Shown: positions 50,403-58,849 of the stretch, piece by piece | Numbering within the stretch: position 1 is the stretch's first letter | Layout: each line of letters starts with the position of its first letter | DNA from: Paraburkholderia kirstenboschensis | GTDB lineage: Bacteria > Pseudomonadota > Gammaproteobacteria > Burkholderiales > Burkholderiaceae | Assembly: GCF_904848585.1 (NCBI RefSeq) | Contig: NZ_CAJHCR010000014.1 | Location: 1 to 64,000, forward strand | Direction: 5' to 3' | Length of the DNA: 64,000 nucleotides | The notes under the pieces: model-generated | The model's database searches: none | Told to the model about the DNA's origin: nothing | The model's input: only the letters and a program-made list of their open reading frames with translations | Program-made: the position numbers and the translations under genes

Positions 50403-51324
50403 AGCGGGCGCGCAAGTGCCGCCGCGCAGCGTCGACGGCTTGCGCGAACTCGCGATACGCATTGGCCGCGACGAAGCCGAGGTCTCGCTCGGCAGCAAGG
50501 CGCGCACCGTGCTCGCGAAGTTGCTCGAACGCCCCGAAGAAGTGGCGGTGCGCACGATCACTGATCTCGCCGCATCGCTCGATGTCAACGCGTCTACGGT
50601 CACGCGCCTGTCCACGAAGCTCGGCTATGCGGGCTTCGCGGATTTTCAGAGCGTGTTTCGCGACAGCCTCGCCGAGCGTCATCGGCATTTTTATAGCCAG
50701 CAGGCCGAGCGGCTCGTCGCGAGCAGCAGGACGCACGCCGACGATGCCGCGCCCGAAGTTGACATGGTCGTGAAGCTCGCGCGTGAATCGATCGGCAATG
50801 TGGAAGGCTTCATCGCGCAACTATCGCCCGTCGACTTGCGCGGCGCCGCGCGCCTCATCGCCGATGCGAAGCGCGTACGCGTTCATGGCCTGCGCCAGTT
50901 CAGCGCCCTCGCGAGCTTCGTCTGCTACGGCCTTGGCATGATCCGCACGGATGTCGGCCTGCTCGATGCACAGGGGCTCGGCGTCGCGGAAGGGCTCGCG
51001 CAGCTGGAGCCCGGCGATGTCGTTCTCGTCACGAGCGTCGCGCCCTATACGCGCAGCGTCGCCGATGCTGCGATCGCCGCGAAGGAAGCCGGGCTCAATG
51101 TCATCGCGATCACCGATACCCTCGCCTCGCCGCTCGTGCCGCCCGCGCGTCATGCGTTCCTGGTTCCGCACGACAGCAGCTTCTTCAGCAACAGCATGGG
51201 CGCATATCTGGTGTTTTGCGAGGGCCTGCTGAATGTCGTCGCGGCGCATCTCGGAAAGCGCTCGCTGCAGGCGCTCGAACGGCGCGAGCGTCTTATCACG
51301 ACGCTCGGTATCGAGATGTCCTGA
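50359..51324 (+). CDS. MurR/RpiR-family transcriptional regulator (second)
   Basis: A 321-residue RpiR regulator with a helix-turn-helix (RTVLAKLLERPEEVAVRTIT, DLAASLDVNASTVTRLSTKL, GYAGFADFQSVFRD) and a SIS domain (VRVHGLRQFSALASFVCYGL, VVLVTSVAPYTRSVADAAIA). The start at 50359 overlaps the C45 gene by 44 bases. It is clearly different in sequence from the first RpiR of this island. It is probably expressed with the operon and may report on its metabolic product. Confidence 0.92.
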   Translation: MDTGKQKGRHASKAEAGAQVPPRSVDGLRELAIRIGRDEAEVSLGSKARTVLAKLLERPEEVAVRTITDLAASLDVNASTVTRLSTKLGYAGFADFQSVFRDSLAERHRHFYSQQAERLVASSRTHADDAAPEVDMVVKLARESIGNVEGFIAQLSPVDLRGAARLIADAKRVRVHGLRQFSALASFVCYGLGMIRTDVGLLDAQGLGVAEGLAQLEPGDVVLVTSVAPYTRSVADAAIAAKEAGLNVIAITDTLASPLVPPARHAFLVPHDSSFFSNSMGAYLVFCEGLLNVVAAHLGKRSLQALERRERLITTLGIEMS

Positions 51325-51472
51325 CACGGAACACGGGTGATTCGCGCGGAGCGGCAGTCGGCAGATAACGTTTGTGGGTCCTCGAGGGGGAAGTCGGCCG
51401 CGCGAAGAACGCCTCCCCGTAGGCGTTCGTCGTCGACGCCAACGCAGGACGCGCCAGCTGGGCCGCCCTCTT

Positions 51473-52462
51473 CTATACGCCCCACCTCAGCGCCGGCGTA
51501 TGCACCGCGCTGTCCCAATGCTTTGTCATTTGTTCGTCGAGCATGCAAAGCGTGATCGAAGCGCCGGCCATCTCGAGAGACGTGGTCAGCGCCCCCACCT
51601 GCACGCGGGCAATTTTCAGATCGCGCTTTTCGAGCCACGCGCGCGTCGAGTTGAAGAGCAGGTAAAGCTCGCCAAGCGGCGTGCCGCCAAGGCCGTTCAC
51701 CAGCACCAGCAAGCCCGCCCCCGCAGGCGGCTTCAGGTCGTCGACTATCGCGGTCAGCAACTCCGCTGCAATCGTATCGGCCGATGCAAATTTCGCGCGC
51801 CGCCTGCCCGGCTCGCCATGTATGCCGACGCCGACTTCTATTTCATCGTCGCCGATCTTGAACGTCAGCGTGCCGGCTGCCGGCACCGTGCAACTGGAGA
51901 ACGCGACACCCATCGAAGCCGTGCGTTTGTTGATGCGATCGCCAAACGCCTTGCATTCGTCGAGGCTCGCGCCGCTTTCCGCGAGGCTGCCCACCAGTTT
52001 CTCGACGATGACCGCGCCCGCAACCCCACGGCGCCCGGTCGTGTAGCTGGAGTTCTCCACCGCGACGTCGTCGTTGATCAGGACCATCGCGTTGGGCACC
52101 TCGGACATCTCCGAGGCCATTTCGAAGTTCATCAGATCGCCCGAATAGTTCTTCACGATGAACAGCACGCCCGCGCCGGTATCGACGGCCTTGGCGGCCG
52201 CCATCATCTGGTCGGGTGTCGGCGATGTGAAGATCTGGCCCGGGCACGCGGCGTCGAGCATGCCGTGGCCGACAAATCCCGAATGCAGCGGTTCGTGCCC
52301 CGAGCCGCCGCCCGAGATAAGCGCGACCTTGCCGGGCTTCAGGTTCTTGCGCCGCACGAACACCGGTTCGCGATTCAGTACGACCAGGTCGGCATGCGCC
52401 GCGGCGAATCCCGCCAGACTTTCGGCGAGAAAATCGTCCACATGATTGATGAATTTTTTCAC
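51473..52462 (-). CDS. dhaK: dihydroxyacetone-kinase-type subunit DhaK
   Basis: A 329-residue kinase subunit. The substrate is held covalently through His215 in GVGIHGEPGR; SGGGSGHEPLHSGFVGHG contains His56 and YSGDLMNFEM contains Asp109, both at the positions of E. coli DhaK. The GTG at 52462, seven bases after AAGGAG, gives the correct MKKFIN-like N-terminus; an upstream GTG is too close. Such enzymes phosphorylate dihydroxyacetone or four-carbon ketoses. DhaL is encoded just upstream, but no PTS DhaM occurs in the window, so ATP is probably the phosphate donor (inference). Confidence 0.93.
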   Translation of the reverse strand: MKKFINHVDDFLAESLAGFAAAHADLVVLNREPVFVRRKNLKPGKVALISGGGSGHEPLHSGFVGHGMLDAACPGQIFTSPTPDQMMAAAKAVDTGAGVLFIVKNYSGDLMNFEMASEMSEVPNAMVLINDDVAVENSSYTTGRRGVAGAVIVEKLVGSLAESGASLDECKAFGDRINKRTASMGVAFSSCTVPAAGTLTFKIGDDEIEVGVGIHGEPGRRRAKFASADTIAAELLTAIVDDLKPPAGAGLLVLVNGLGGTPLGELYLLFNSTRAWLEKRDLKIARVQVGALTTSLEMAGASITLCMLDEQMTKHWDSAVHTPALRWGV

Positions 52463-52464
52463 CG

Positions 52465-53106
52465 TCACGCTCCTTGTCCATTGTGTTGCGCGAGCCGCGC
52501 GCATACCGAGGCAATCATGATCTGACTGGAGCGCGCGCCCGGATCGATATGCCCGCGCGAGCGCTCGCCGAGAAACGATGCGCGTCCCTTGGTTGCCAGC
52601 ATGTCGCGGGTTGCGAGCATGTTTTCCTCGGCGACTCGCGGCAAGGTGTCGAGCACCGCTTGCGCCGCTGCGCTTTCTGCCGCCAGCTGCTCGAAGCGCT
52701 GCGCGACCGGTATCAACACGTCCATCATCGTCTTGCTGCCGACGCCGGTCTTGCCTCGTTGTCCAACGGCCTCGACCCCCGCCGCAAAGACGCGGGCGAA
52801 GCCAGCCACATCCATTGCATTGTTCGCGGACGCTTTCGCCATCCCGTTCAGCAACGAGAAGAACAATGGGCCCGACGATCCGCCCACCGTGGACAGCACT
52901 TTGGCCGCCGCGATCTCGAGCGCGGGGCCGAACGCTTGCGCCTCGATCTCCGCGCGCACCGCAAGGAGCGCTTCCATGCCGCGCAGCAGATTGAAAATGT
53001 GATCTCCATCGCCGATCTGCTGGTCGAGCGAAGCGATCTCGTCGGTATGCTCCTTCAACGCCGCATACGCGGCGTCGATGCACGTCATGACCGTTTTGCC
53101 GTTCAT
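52465..53106 (-). CDS. dhaL: dihydroxyacetone-kinase-type subunit DhaL
   Basis: A 213-residue all-helical nucleotide subunit. DQQIGDGDHIFNLLRGM carries the Asp residues that bind Mg-ADP/ATP; KVLSTVGGSSGPLFFSLLNG and GKTGVGSKTMMDVLIPVAQ form the rest of the nucleotide cup, and SRGHIDPGARSSQIMI is the C-terminal loop. Its ATG overlaps the stop of the ATPase gene by four bases and it ends two bases before the DhaK start. The pair with DhaK makes a two-subunit kinase. Confidence 0.93.
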   Translation of the reverse strand: MNGKTVMTCIDAAYAALKEHTDEIASLDQQIGDGDHIFNLLRGMEALLAVRAEIEAQAFGPALEIAAAKVLSTVGGSSGPLFFSLLNGMAKASANNAMDVAGFARVFAAGVEAVGQRGKTGVGSKTMMDVLIPVAQRFEQLAAESAAAQAVLDTLPRVAEENMLATRDMLATKGRASFLGERSRGHIDPGARSSQIMIASVCARLAQHNGQGA

Positions 53107-54140
53107 GTCGGGATCCTCCTGCCGTCAGCATGGAAATATAAAAGGCTGCGTGGGGGCAGCGACACGCCGACCCGTTGCCCCGGCGAGAAACTGCGCTCCG
53201 TGACGGTCGTCGCGACCACGGCGGTTCCGGCGCGATCGAGAATCAGCAGATGACGCAGCGGCGAATATTCGAGGACCGTCAGATCGAGTGCATCCTGTGC
53301 GCCGCTCGCGTGGCCTTCAGACGGGTCGTGCAGCACGATGTCCTCGGGACGGATCGCGACGGTCGCCGTGCCCGCCGGCATGTGAGCCGAGTCGAACAGT
53401 GCGGGCGGCAGCAGGTTGATCGGCGGGGAGCCGAGCCGTTGCGCGGCGCTGAGCGACACCGGATTGCCGTACACCTCGCGCGGCGTGCCGAGTTGCACGA
53501 GACGCCCATGATCGAGAATGCCGATGCGGTCCGCGAGCGTGGTCGCTTCGACCTGGTCGTGCGTGACATAGACGATGGTCGCACCGATCGTACGATGCAG
53601 GCGCTTCAGTTCGATGCGCAACTCCTCGCGCAGCTTCGCATCGAGCGACGACAGCGGCTCGTCCATCAGAAACACCTTAGGCTGCCGCACGAGCGCGCGC
53701 CCGATCGCCACACGCTGCATTTCGCCGCCAGACAGATGCGTGGCCATGTTGTCGAGTTTCGCTTCCATATGCAGCATTTCGGCGACCGCGTGAACACGCG
53801 CACGCACGTCCGCCTCGCTGCTGCGCCGTCGCGGCGAGCGCAGCGGAAACGCGAGGTTGCCAAACACGGTCAGATGCGGATACAGCGAGTATTGCTGGAA
53901 GATAAAAGCGACGTCGCGGTCGGATGGATGCACGCCGGTCGCAATCGCTCCGTCAATCAGCACGTCGCCCGCGTCGGGCCGTTCCAGCCCGGCGATCAGA
54001 CGCAGGGTCGTGGTCTTGCCTGCGCCGCTCGGTCCGAGCAGCACGACGAACTCGCCGTCGGCCACATCGATCGAAATATCGTCCACCGCGGCGATGTCGC
54101 CGAACCGCTTCGACACATTGCGCAACTGGATTTCAGCCAT
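53103..54140 (-). CDS. sugar-type ABC transporter ATP-binding protein (MalK/UgpC-like)
   Basis: A 345-residue ATPase with an N-terminal nucleotide domain (Walker A GPSGAGKTT, signature LSGGEMQRVAIGRAL, Walker B VFLMDEPLSSLDAKL, H-loop YVTHDQVEA) and a C-terminal TOBE/OB regulatory domain (VAIRPEDIVLHDPSEGHASG). ATG 54140 is chosen to match the family N-terminus. It overlaps DhaL by four bases and its sister ATPase by eight. Two different ATPases in one operon suggest a heterodimeric motor. Confidence 0.94.
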   Translation of the reverse strand: MAEIQLRNVSKRFGDIAAVDDISIDVADGEFVVLLGPSGAGKTTTLRLIAGLERPDAGDVLIDGAIATGVHPSDRDVAFIFQQYSLYPHLTVFGNLAFPLRSPRRRSSEADVRARVHAVAEMLHMEAKLDNMATHLSGGEMQRVAIGRALVRQPKVFLMDEPLSSLDAKLREELRIELKRLHRTIGATIVYVTHDQVEATTLADRIGILDHGRLVQLGTPREVYGNPVSLSAAQRLGSPPINLLPPALFDSAHMPAGTATVAIRPEDIVLHDPSEGHASGAQDALDLTVLEYSPLRHLLILDRAGTAVVATTVTERSFSPGQRVGVSLPPRSLLYFHADGRRIPT

Positions 54141-55236
54141 GAGCTTCTCCCTGTGCAGGAATCGTGCGAGCGGCGCCCGGCAGCAGCCGGCCGCTCTGCG
54201 CGTCGTACAGCAGCGTGCGGTCCTTGCGAAACGACAAACCGACCGGTGATCCGGCCGGCAGGCCATCGTCTTTGCCGACCCGCACCCGCACTACGCCCAG
54301 CGCGGTCTCGACCACCAGCACCTGATGCGAACCAAGGTATTCATCGGCGATGACCTTGCCGCGCAGCGGGCCGCGCTGATCGACCGTCACATGCTCGGGA
54401 CGAATGCCCAGCAGCACGCGTTCAGCGCCAGCGTGAGAGCGCGGCACCGGCACTGCTGCGCCGTGCAAATGGACCTGTTCGTCGCCAGCGTCCACGCCGC
54501 CATCTGCCGCGAGGAAATTCATTGGCGGACTGCCGATGAAATTGCCGACGAACACCGTCGCCGGAAAGTGATAGATCTCCTGCGGCGGACCGGCTTGCAG
54601 CAACTCGCCCTTGTTCATCACGACGATGTCGTCGGCCATCGCCATCGCTTCGCTCTGATCGTGCGTGACATAAACGGTCGTGGCGGCAAGCGCGTTATGT
54701 AGCTTCCGCAACTCGAGACACATCAGCTCGCGGAAATCCGCGTCGAGCGTGCCGAGTGGTTCGTCCATCAGGAACGCCTTAGGCTGCCGGACGATCGCGC
54801 GGCCCAGAGCCACGCGCTGCCGGTCGCCGCCGGACAGACCGCCCGTCTTGCGATCCAGAATGTTCTCGATGCGCAGCATGTGGGCGGCGGCATCCACGCG
54901 CGCCGCGATCTCCTTGCGCGACACATGCTCGTTCCTGAGCGGAAAGGCGATGTTGTTGCGCACGGTCATATGCGGATAGAGCGCGAACATCTGGAACACG
55001 AATGCGATGTCGCGCTGACGTGCGCGCAATTGCGTCACGTCCTCACCGTCTATCAGGATCTGGCCGGAGGTAGGCAATTCAAGGCCGGCTATCATGCGCA
55101 GCGTCGTGGTTTTGCCGCAGCCCGACGGACCGAGCAACACGACGAAGCGCCCCGCGCCAATAGTCAAGCTGGTGTCGCGCACCGCGACGAAGTCGTCGAA
55201 ACGCTTGTGAAGGTTGGCAAGAACGATCGTCGACAT
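54133..55236 (-). CDS. sugar-type ABC transporter ATP-binding protein, second
   Basis: A 367-residue paralogue with Walker A GPSGCGKTT, Walker B AFLMDEPLGTLDADF, H-loop YVTHDQSEA and a TOBE region (VLLGIRPEHVTVDQRGPLRG). The signature reads LSGGDRQRVALGRA, with Asp in place of the usual Gln, and the D-loop is GTLDADF. Such asymmetry is common in heterodimeric ABC ATPases, where only one site need be fully consensus. The start at 55236 is four bases after the small membrane-protein gene ends. Confidence 0.93.
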   Translation of the reverse strand: MSTIVLANLHKRFDDFVAVRDTSLTIGAGRFVVLLGPSGCGKTTTLRMIAGLELPTSGQILIDGEDVTQLRARQRDIAFVFQMFALYPHMTVRNNIAFPLRNEHVSRKEIAARVDAAAHMLRIENILDRKTGGLSGGDRQRVALGRAIVRQPKAFLMDEPLGTLDADFRELMCLELRKLHNALAATTVYVTHDQSEAMAMADDIVVMNKGELLQAGPPQEIYHFPATVFVGNFIGSPPMNFLAADGGVDAGDEQVHLHGAAVPVPRSHAGAERVLLGIRPEHVTVDQRGPLRGKVIADEYLGSHQVLVVETALGVVRVRVGKDDGLPAGSPVGLSFRKDRTLLYDAQSGRLLPGAARTIPAQGEAHG

Positions 55237-55240
55237 GGCG

Positions 55241-55435
55241 TCAGTCCGGGAAATGACTGGTCACGACAAACGCCAGCGCACCGACCAGGACCACCGGAAA
55301 CGACCACGTGAACAGTGTCAGCGAAAATGGCTGCACCAGCATCGCCATGCCAAGACCGATCAGTGCAGTCGACACTGCTTCGCTGTAGCCGCGGCGCAGA
55401 TAATGTCTTTGCGGCAAAACGGAGTCTCGTTTCAT
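55241..55435 (-). CDS. small integral membrane protein of the ABC operon
   Basis: A 64-residue protein: basic N-terminus MKRDSVLPQRHYLRRGY followed by two hydrophobic segments (TALIGLGMAMLVQPFSLTLF, SFPVVLVGALAFVVTSHF). The ATG overlaps the stop of the permease gene by four bases, and the ATPase start follows by four, so it is a fixed part of the operon. It resembles in place and size the unknown small subunit in the glycerol-type (GlpSTPQU) ABC systems, but its sequence is not clearly of that family. It may stabilise the permease or be an accessory subunit. Confidence 0.75.
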   Translation of the reverse strand: MKRDSVLPQRHYLRRGYSEAVSTALIGLGMAMLVQPFSLTLFTWSFPVVLVGALAFVVTSHFPD

Positions 55436-56385
55436 TTGCGCACCGCTCCGAAGGTGATGCCGCGCAACAGATGTTTGCGCAACACGACAGTGAAGATGAG
55501 GATAGGCAGCACGAAAAGCGTCGTCGCGGCCGCGACGGCCGGCCAGTCCTGCCCGCCCTCGCCAATAATGAACGGAATGAACGGCGGCATTGTCTGCGCA
55601 TCGCCGCTCGTCAGCAGGGACGCGAATGCATACTCGTTCCACGCGAAGATCAGGCAGAAAATCGCAGTCGCGGCAATGCCGGTGATGGCCTGCGGCAGCA
55701 CTACCTTGACGAAAGCCTGGAGCCGCGTGTAGCCGTCCACGAGCGCGGCCTCTTCGTACTCGCGTGGAATCTCGTCCATGAAACCCTTCAGAAGCCAGAC
55801 CGCCAGCGATACATTGACCGCCGTATAGAGCACGATCATGCCGACATAGCTGTCGCTCAGGCCGAGCGCCCGGTACATCAGGTAAATCGGAATGGCGACT
55901 GCAATCGGCGGCATCATGCGCGTCGACAGAATGAAGAACAGCAGGTCGTCGGCGAGCGGCACCTTGAAGCGCGAGAACGCATAGGCCGCCAATGTGCCGA
56001 GAAATACCGCGAGAAAGGTCGAGCCAAAACCGATCACGAGCGAATTCACGAAGCGCGGCAAAACTTTCGACGGCCCCGCAATCACCATGTTTCGCTTGCG
56101 TACATCGCGCTCATACCAGGTCTGCGCGGGCGGCAGACTGGCGATGAACTCCGGCGTTTGCCGCGAACGGATCGTGAACAGGTTCACATAACCTTCCATC
56201 GACGGTTGAAACAACACGACAGGTGGATAGGCGATGGCATCTTCCTGCGTTTTGAAGCTGGTCAGGCAGATCCACAGCATCGGCAAGGTTGCGAGCAATG
56301 CGTAAGTGATGACAACCGCGGCGGCAAAACGCTTGCCGCGTGGCGAAGAAGCCACCACGGAATGTTGTGCGGTAGTCGGTCTCAT
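55432..56385 (-). CDS. sugar-type ABC transporter permease (MalG-like)
   Basis: A 317-residue permease with a cytoplasmic N-terminus and six helices. The EAA loop is REYEEAALVDGYTRLQAFVK and PIAVAIPIYLMYRALGLSDS precedes it; the protein ends RKHLLRGITFGAVRK, typical of MalG-type subunits. A periplasmic insertion around residues 75-95 (IRSRQTPEFIASLPPAQTWY) is longer than in MalG. ATG 56385 overlaps the stop of the partner permease by four bases. Confidence 0.93.
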   Translation of the reverse strand: MRPTTAQHSVVASSPRGKRFAAAVVITYALLATLPMLWICLTSFKTQEDAIAYPPVVLFQPSMEGYVNLFTIRSRQTPEFIASLPPAQTWYERDVRKRNMVIAGPSKVLPRFVNSLVIGFGSTFLAVFLGTLAAYAFSRFKVPLADDLLFFILSTRMMPPIAVAIPIYLMYRALGLSDSYVGMIVLYTAVNVSLAVWLLKGFMDEIPREYEEAALVDGYTRLQAFVKVVLPQAITGIAATAIFCLIFAWNEYAFASLLTSGDAQTMPPFIPFIIGEGGQDWPAVAAATTLFVLPILIFTVVLRKHLLRGITFGAVRK

Positions 56386-57338
56386 CGCTGTTTCACCCGG
56401 TTGAGCGCCTTGACGTAGATATTCGCCGCACCGAATACCGTCACGAACAGAATGATTGCCAGTGCGGAAGAGTAGCCCGTCTGCCATTTCTCGAAAGCGG
56501 CGCGCTTCAGTGTGATCGATACGGTTTCGGTCACCGAACCCGGGCCACCCGAAGTCAGCAGGTTCACCATGTCGAACATCTTGAAGTTCTCGATGCCGCG
56601 AAACAGCACGGCGAGCATCAGGAACGGCAACGTCATGGGCAACGTGATCGACCAGAACTGCCGCCACGGTGTGGCGCGATCCACCTCGGCGGCTTCGTAG
56701 ATATAGTCGGGAATCGAGCGCAGACCCGCGAGGCAGATGAGCATCACGTACGGCGTCCACATCCACGTATCGACCATCACGATGGTCCACGGCGCGAGCG
56801 ACACGTCGCCGATCATCTGAAACGAGCCGGGCGCAATGCCGGTGAAGAAACCGACAATATCGTTGAACAGCCCCGTTTGCGGTTGCAGCAGAAAGGTCCA
56901 GAAGTTGCCGACCACCGCGGGCGACAGCATCATCGGCAGCAGGATCAGCGTGGTCCAGAAGCTATGGCCGCGGAACTGCCGGTTGATCAGCAACGCGAGG
57001 CCGAAACCCAATAGCACTTCAAGGCCGACCGACCAGAACACGAAGCGCGCCGTTACCTGCATTGCGTACCAGATGTCTTCGTCGGTGAGAATGTCGACGT
57101 AGTTGTCGATTCCGACAAAGCGCGCCGGCACACTCGGCATATTCGACTTGAAGTTGGTGAACGACAGACGCAAGGCCCAGATCAACGGAAAGATGTTGAT
57201 CGCGAGCAGCAGCAGAATTGTTGGAAGGATGAACAGCCACGCAATGCTTCTGTCCGACAATCCGGTCAGACGCGTGTGCGCGCGCGCCGCCGCCGGGGAC
57301 TTCAGCCCCGCCGACGAAAAAGGCTTGTTTGCCAGCAT
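56382..57338 (-). CDS. sugar-type ABC transporter permease (MalF-like)
   Basis: A 318-residue permease, six helices, with IAWLFILPTILLLLAINIFP at the first helix and the EAA loop PDYIYEAAEVDRATPWRQFW. AAAGGAGCGAGGC before ATG 57338 supports that start over an earlier in-frame ATG at 57368. It lies 66 bases downstream of the binding-protein gene and overlaps the next permease by four bases. Confidence 0.93.
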   Translation of the reverse strand: MLANKPFSSAGLKSPAAARAHTRLTGLSDRSIAWLFILPTILLLLAINIFPLIWALRLSFTNFKSNMPSVPARFVGIDNYVDILTDEDIWYAMQVTARFVFWSVGLEVLLGFGLALLINRQFRGHSFWTTLILLPMMLSPAVVGNFWTFLLQPQTGLFNDIVGFFTGIAPGSFQMIGDVSLAPWTIVMVDTWMWTPYVMLICLAGLRSIPDYIYEAAEVDRATPWRQFWSITLPMTLPFLMLAVLFRGIENFKMFDMVNLLTSGGPGSVTETVSITLKRAAFEKWQTGYSSALAIILFVTVFGAANIYVKALNRVKQR

Positions 57339-57404
57339 GCCTCGCTCCTTTAAAGGCATCGGCGGCATCCGTGCAGGCGCCGCCGGTCCCGTCCTCGATA
57401 CGCG

Positions 57405-58736
57405 CTAGTTCTTGCCTTCGGCCTTGAAGACCTTGTTCCAGTCTTTGACGAGCAAGTCCAGCGCTTCCTTGGCCGTGCCCTTGTCGGCCACCACGTAGTC
57501 ATGCACGCGCTTTTGCATGTCGAGCAGCAGTTCCGCATACGTGGGTTCCGCCCAGAAGTCTTTGACGATCGACATCGACTTTAGGAACGCCGGCGCAAAG
57601 GGTGCGCTCTTCGGAAAGTCGGGCGCGTCGACCACTGACTTCGCCGCCGAATAGCCGCCAAGCTGCCACCACTTCTTCTGGACGTCTGGCTGCGCGAACC
57701 ATTTGATGTACTCGAGCGCATCGTCTTTATGATCCGAATAAGCGACGACAGAAATGCCCTGCCCCCCAAGCTGCGTGTACTGCTTCGTTTCGCGCGGGTT
57801 GACGAAGAAACCGATCTTGTCGCCGCCGACATTCGGGTCCTTGTAGAGTCCTGGGAAGAATGCAAACCAGTTCATCTGCATTGCCACCTGGCCGGACTTG
57901 AAGGCGTCCAGTCCTTCCTGCATGTACGCGTTGGTCATACCGGGCGCCGTGCAGCACTTGTAGAGCGCCTTGTAGTACTCCAGTCCCTTCACCGCGCCGG
58001 GCGAGTTGACGAAGCCGTCGAGGTGATACGGCTTCTTGGGGTCCTGATACTCGAAACCGAAGTTGTAAAGCGCGTTGGTCACGCCCATTGTGATGCCTTC
58101 GGAACCGCGCTCCGTGAAAATATAGACACCGTAGACCGTCTTGCCGTCGATCTTGCGGCCTTGAAAAAACTCCGCGGTTTGCTTGAGTTCGTCCAGTGTG
58201 GTGGGCGGTTCGAGTTCGCGTTTATATTTCTGCTTGAATTCCGCGCGCAATTCGGGACGAGCAAACCAGTCCTTGCGATACGTCCAGCCCACTGCATCCG
58301 CCATGGCCGGCAACGCCCAGTAGTTAGGGGTATTCTTCGGCCACTCCGCATAACCCACCACAGTCGCCGGCACGAAGTCGTTCATCGAAATCTTGTTCTT
58401 CGCAAAGAAGTCGTTGAGCTTCACATAGTGACCGTTGACTGCCGCGCCGCCGATCCACTGGCTGTCGCCAATGATGAGGTCACATAGTTTGCCATGCGAA
58501 TTAAGTTCGTTGATGAAACGATCCGCGTAACTCGTCCACGGCACGAACTCGAACTTCATTTTAATACCGGTTTTCGTGGTGAAATCTTTCGACAATTCGA
58601 CGAGTGCATTGGCCGGGTCCCATGCTGCCCAGCATAACGTCAACTGCTTGTCCTGTGCCCGCGCGCCGGTTGCCATGCCGAGTCCGAACGCGATCATGCC
58701 CGCCGCTATTACCCTTGCTGACGTAAGACGTAACAT
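57405..58736 (-). CDS. extracellular sugar-type substrate-binding protein
   Basis: A 443-residue family 1 binding protein with a signal peptide ending near ARA-QD. The mature start KQLTLCWAAWDPANALVELS, GDSQWIGGAAVNGHYVKL, QMNWFAFFPGLYKDPNVGGD and GGYSAAKSVVDAP are typical of ABC sugar receptors that bind medium to small polyols. The internal YKCCTAPGMT pair of cysteines is unusual. It is the first gene of the operon, separated from the LacI-type regulator by 113 bases; a smaller subset of the transcript may end after it. Confidence 0.93.
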   Translation of the reverse strand: MLRLTSARVIAAGMIAFGLGMATGARAQDKQLTLCWAAWDPANALVELSKDFTTKTGIKMKFEFVPWTSYADRFINELNSHGKLCDLIIGDSQWIGGAAVNGHYVKLNDFFAKNKISMNDFVPATVVGYAEWPKNTPNYWALPAMADAVGWTYRKDWFARPELRAEFKQKYKRELEPPTTLDELKQTAEFFQGRKIDGKTVYGVYIFTERGSEGITMGVTNALYNFGFEYQDPKKPYHLDGFVNSPGAVKGLEYYKALYKCCTAPGMTNAYMQEGLDAFKSGQVAMQMNWFAFFPGLYKDPNVGGDKIGFFVNPRETKQYTQLGGQGISVVAYSDHKDDALEYIKWFAQPDVQKKWWQLGGYSAAKSVVDAPDFPKSAPFAPAFLKSMSIVKDFWAEPTYAELLLDMQKRVHDYVVADKGTAKEALDLLVKDWNKVFKAEGKN

Positions 58737-58815
58737 TTGTCTTCTCCTTGTCTTTCCCGGGTCTCCAACCTGCTATGGAACAGCGCCCATGCGCCGGGTG
58801 CTGTATTTCAGCTCA

Positions 58816-58837
58816 GCGGATTCGGACTGCAATCCGC
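58816..58837. promoter_or_regulatory. inverted repeat between regulator and ABC operon
   Basis: GCGGATT (58816-58822) and AATCCGC (58831-58837) form a perfect 7-bp inverted repeat with eight bases between. It is about 80 bases before the binding-protein start and is either the LacI-type operator or the end of the regulator transcript; no T-run follows. Confidence 0.4.
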
Positions 58838-58849
58838 GTGTCGCGAGCT

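Noticed and set aside
51473..53131. 552-codon frame fusing DhaK to sequence upstream
   Set aside because: The upstream part is the DhaL gene read in a wrong frame. A ribosome site and GTG at 52462 give the correct DhaK start.
53175..54353. 392-codon plus-strand frame opposite the first ATPase
   Set aside because: It is the mirror frame of an intact ABC ATPase gene; composition is Arg/His-rich without any motif.
55315..56418. 367-codon plus-strand frame opposite the MalG-like permease
   Set aside because: Same reason: the minus strand holds a typical permease with EAA loop.
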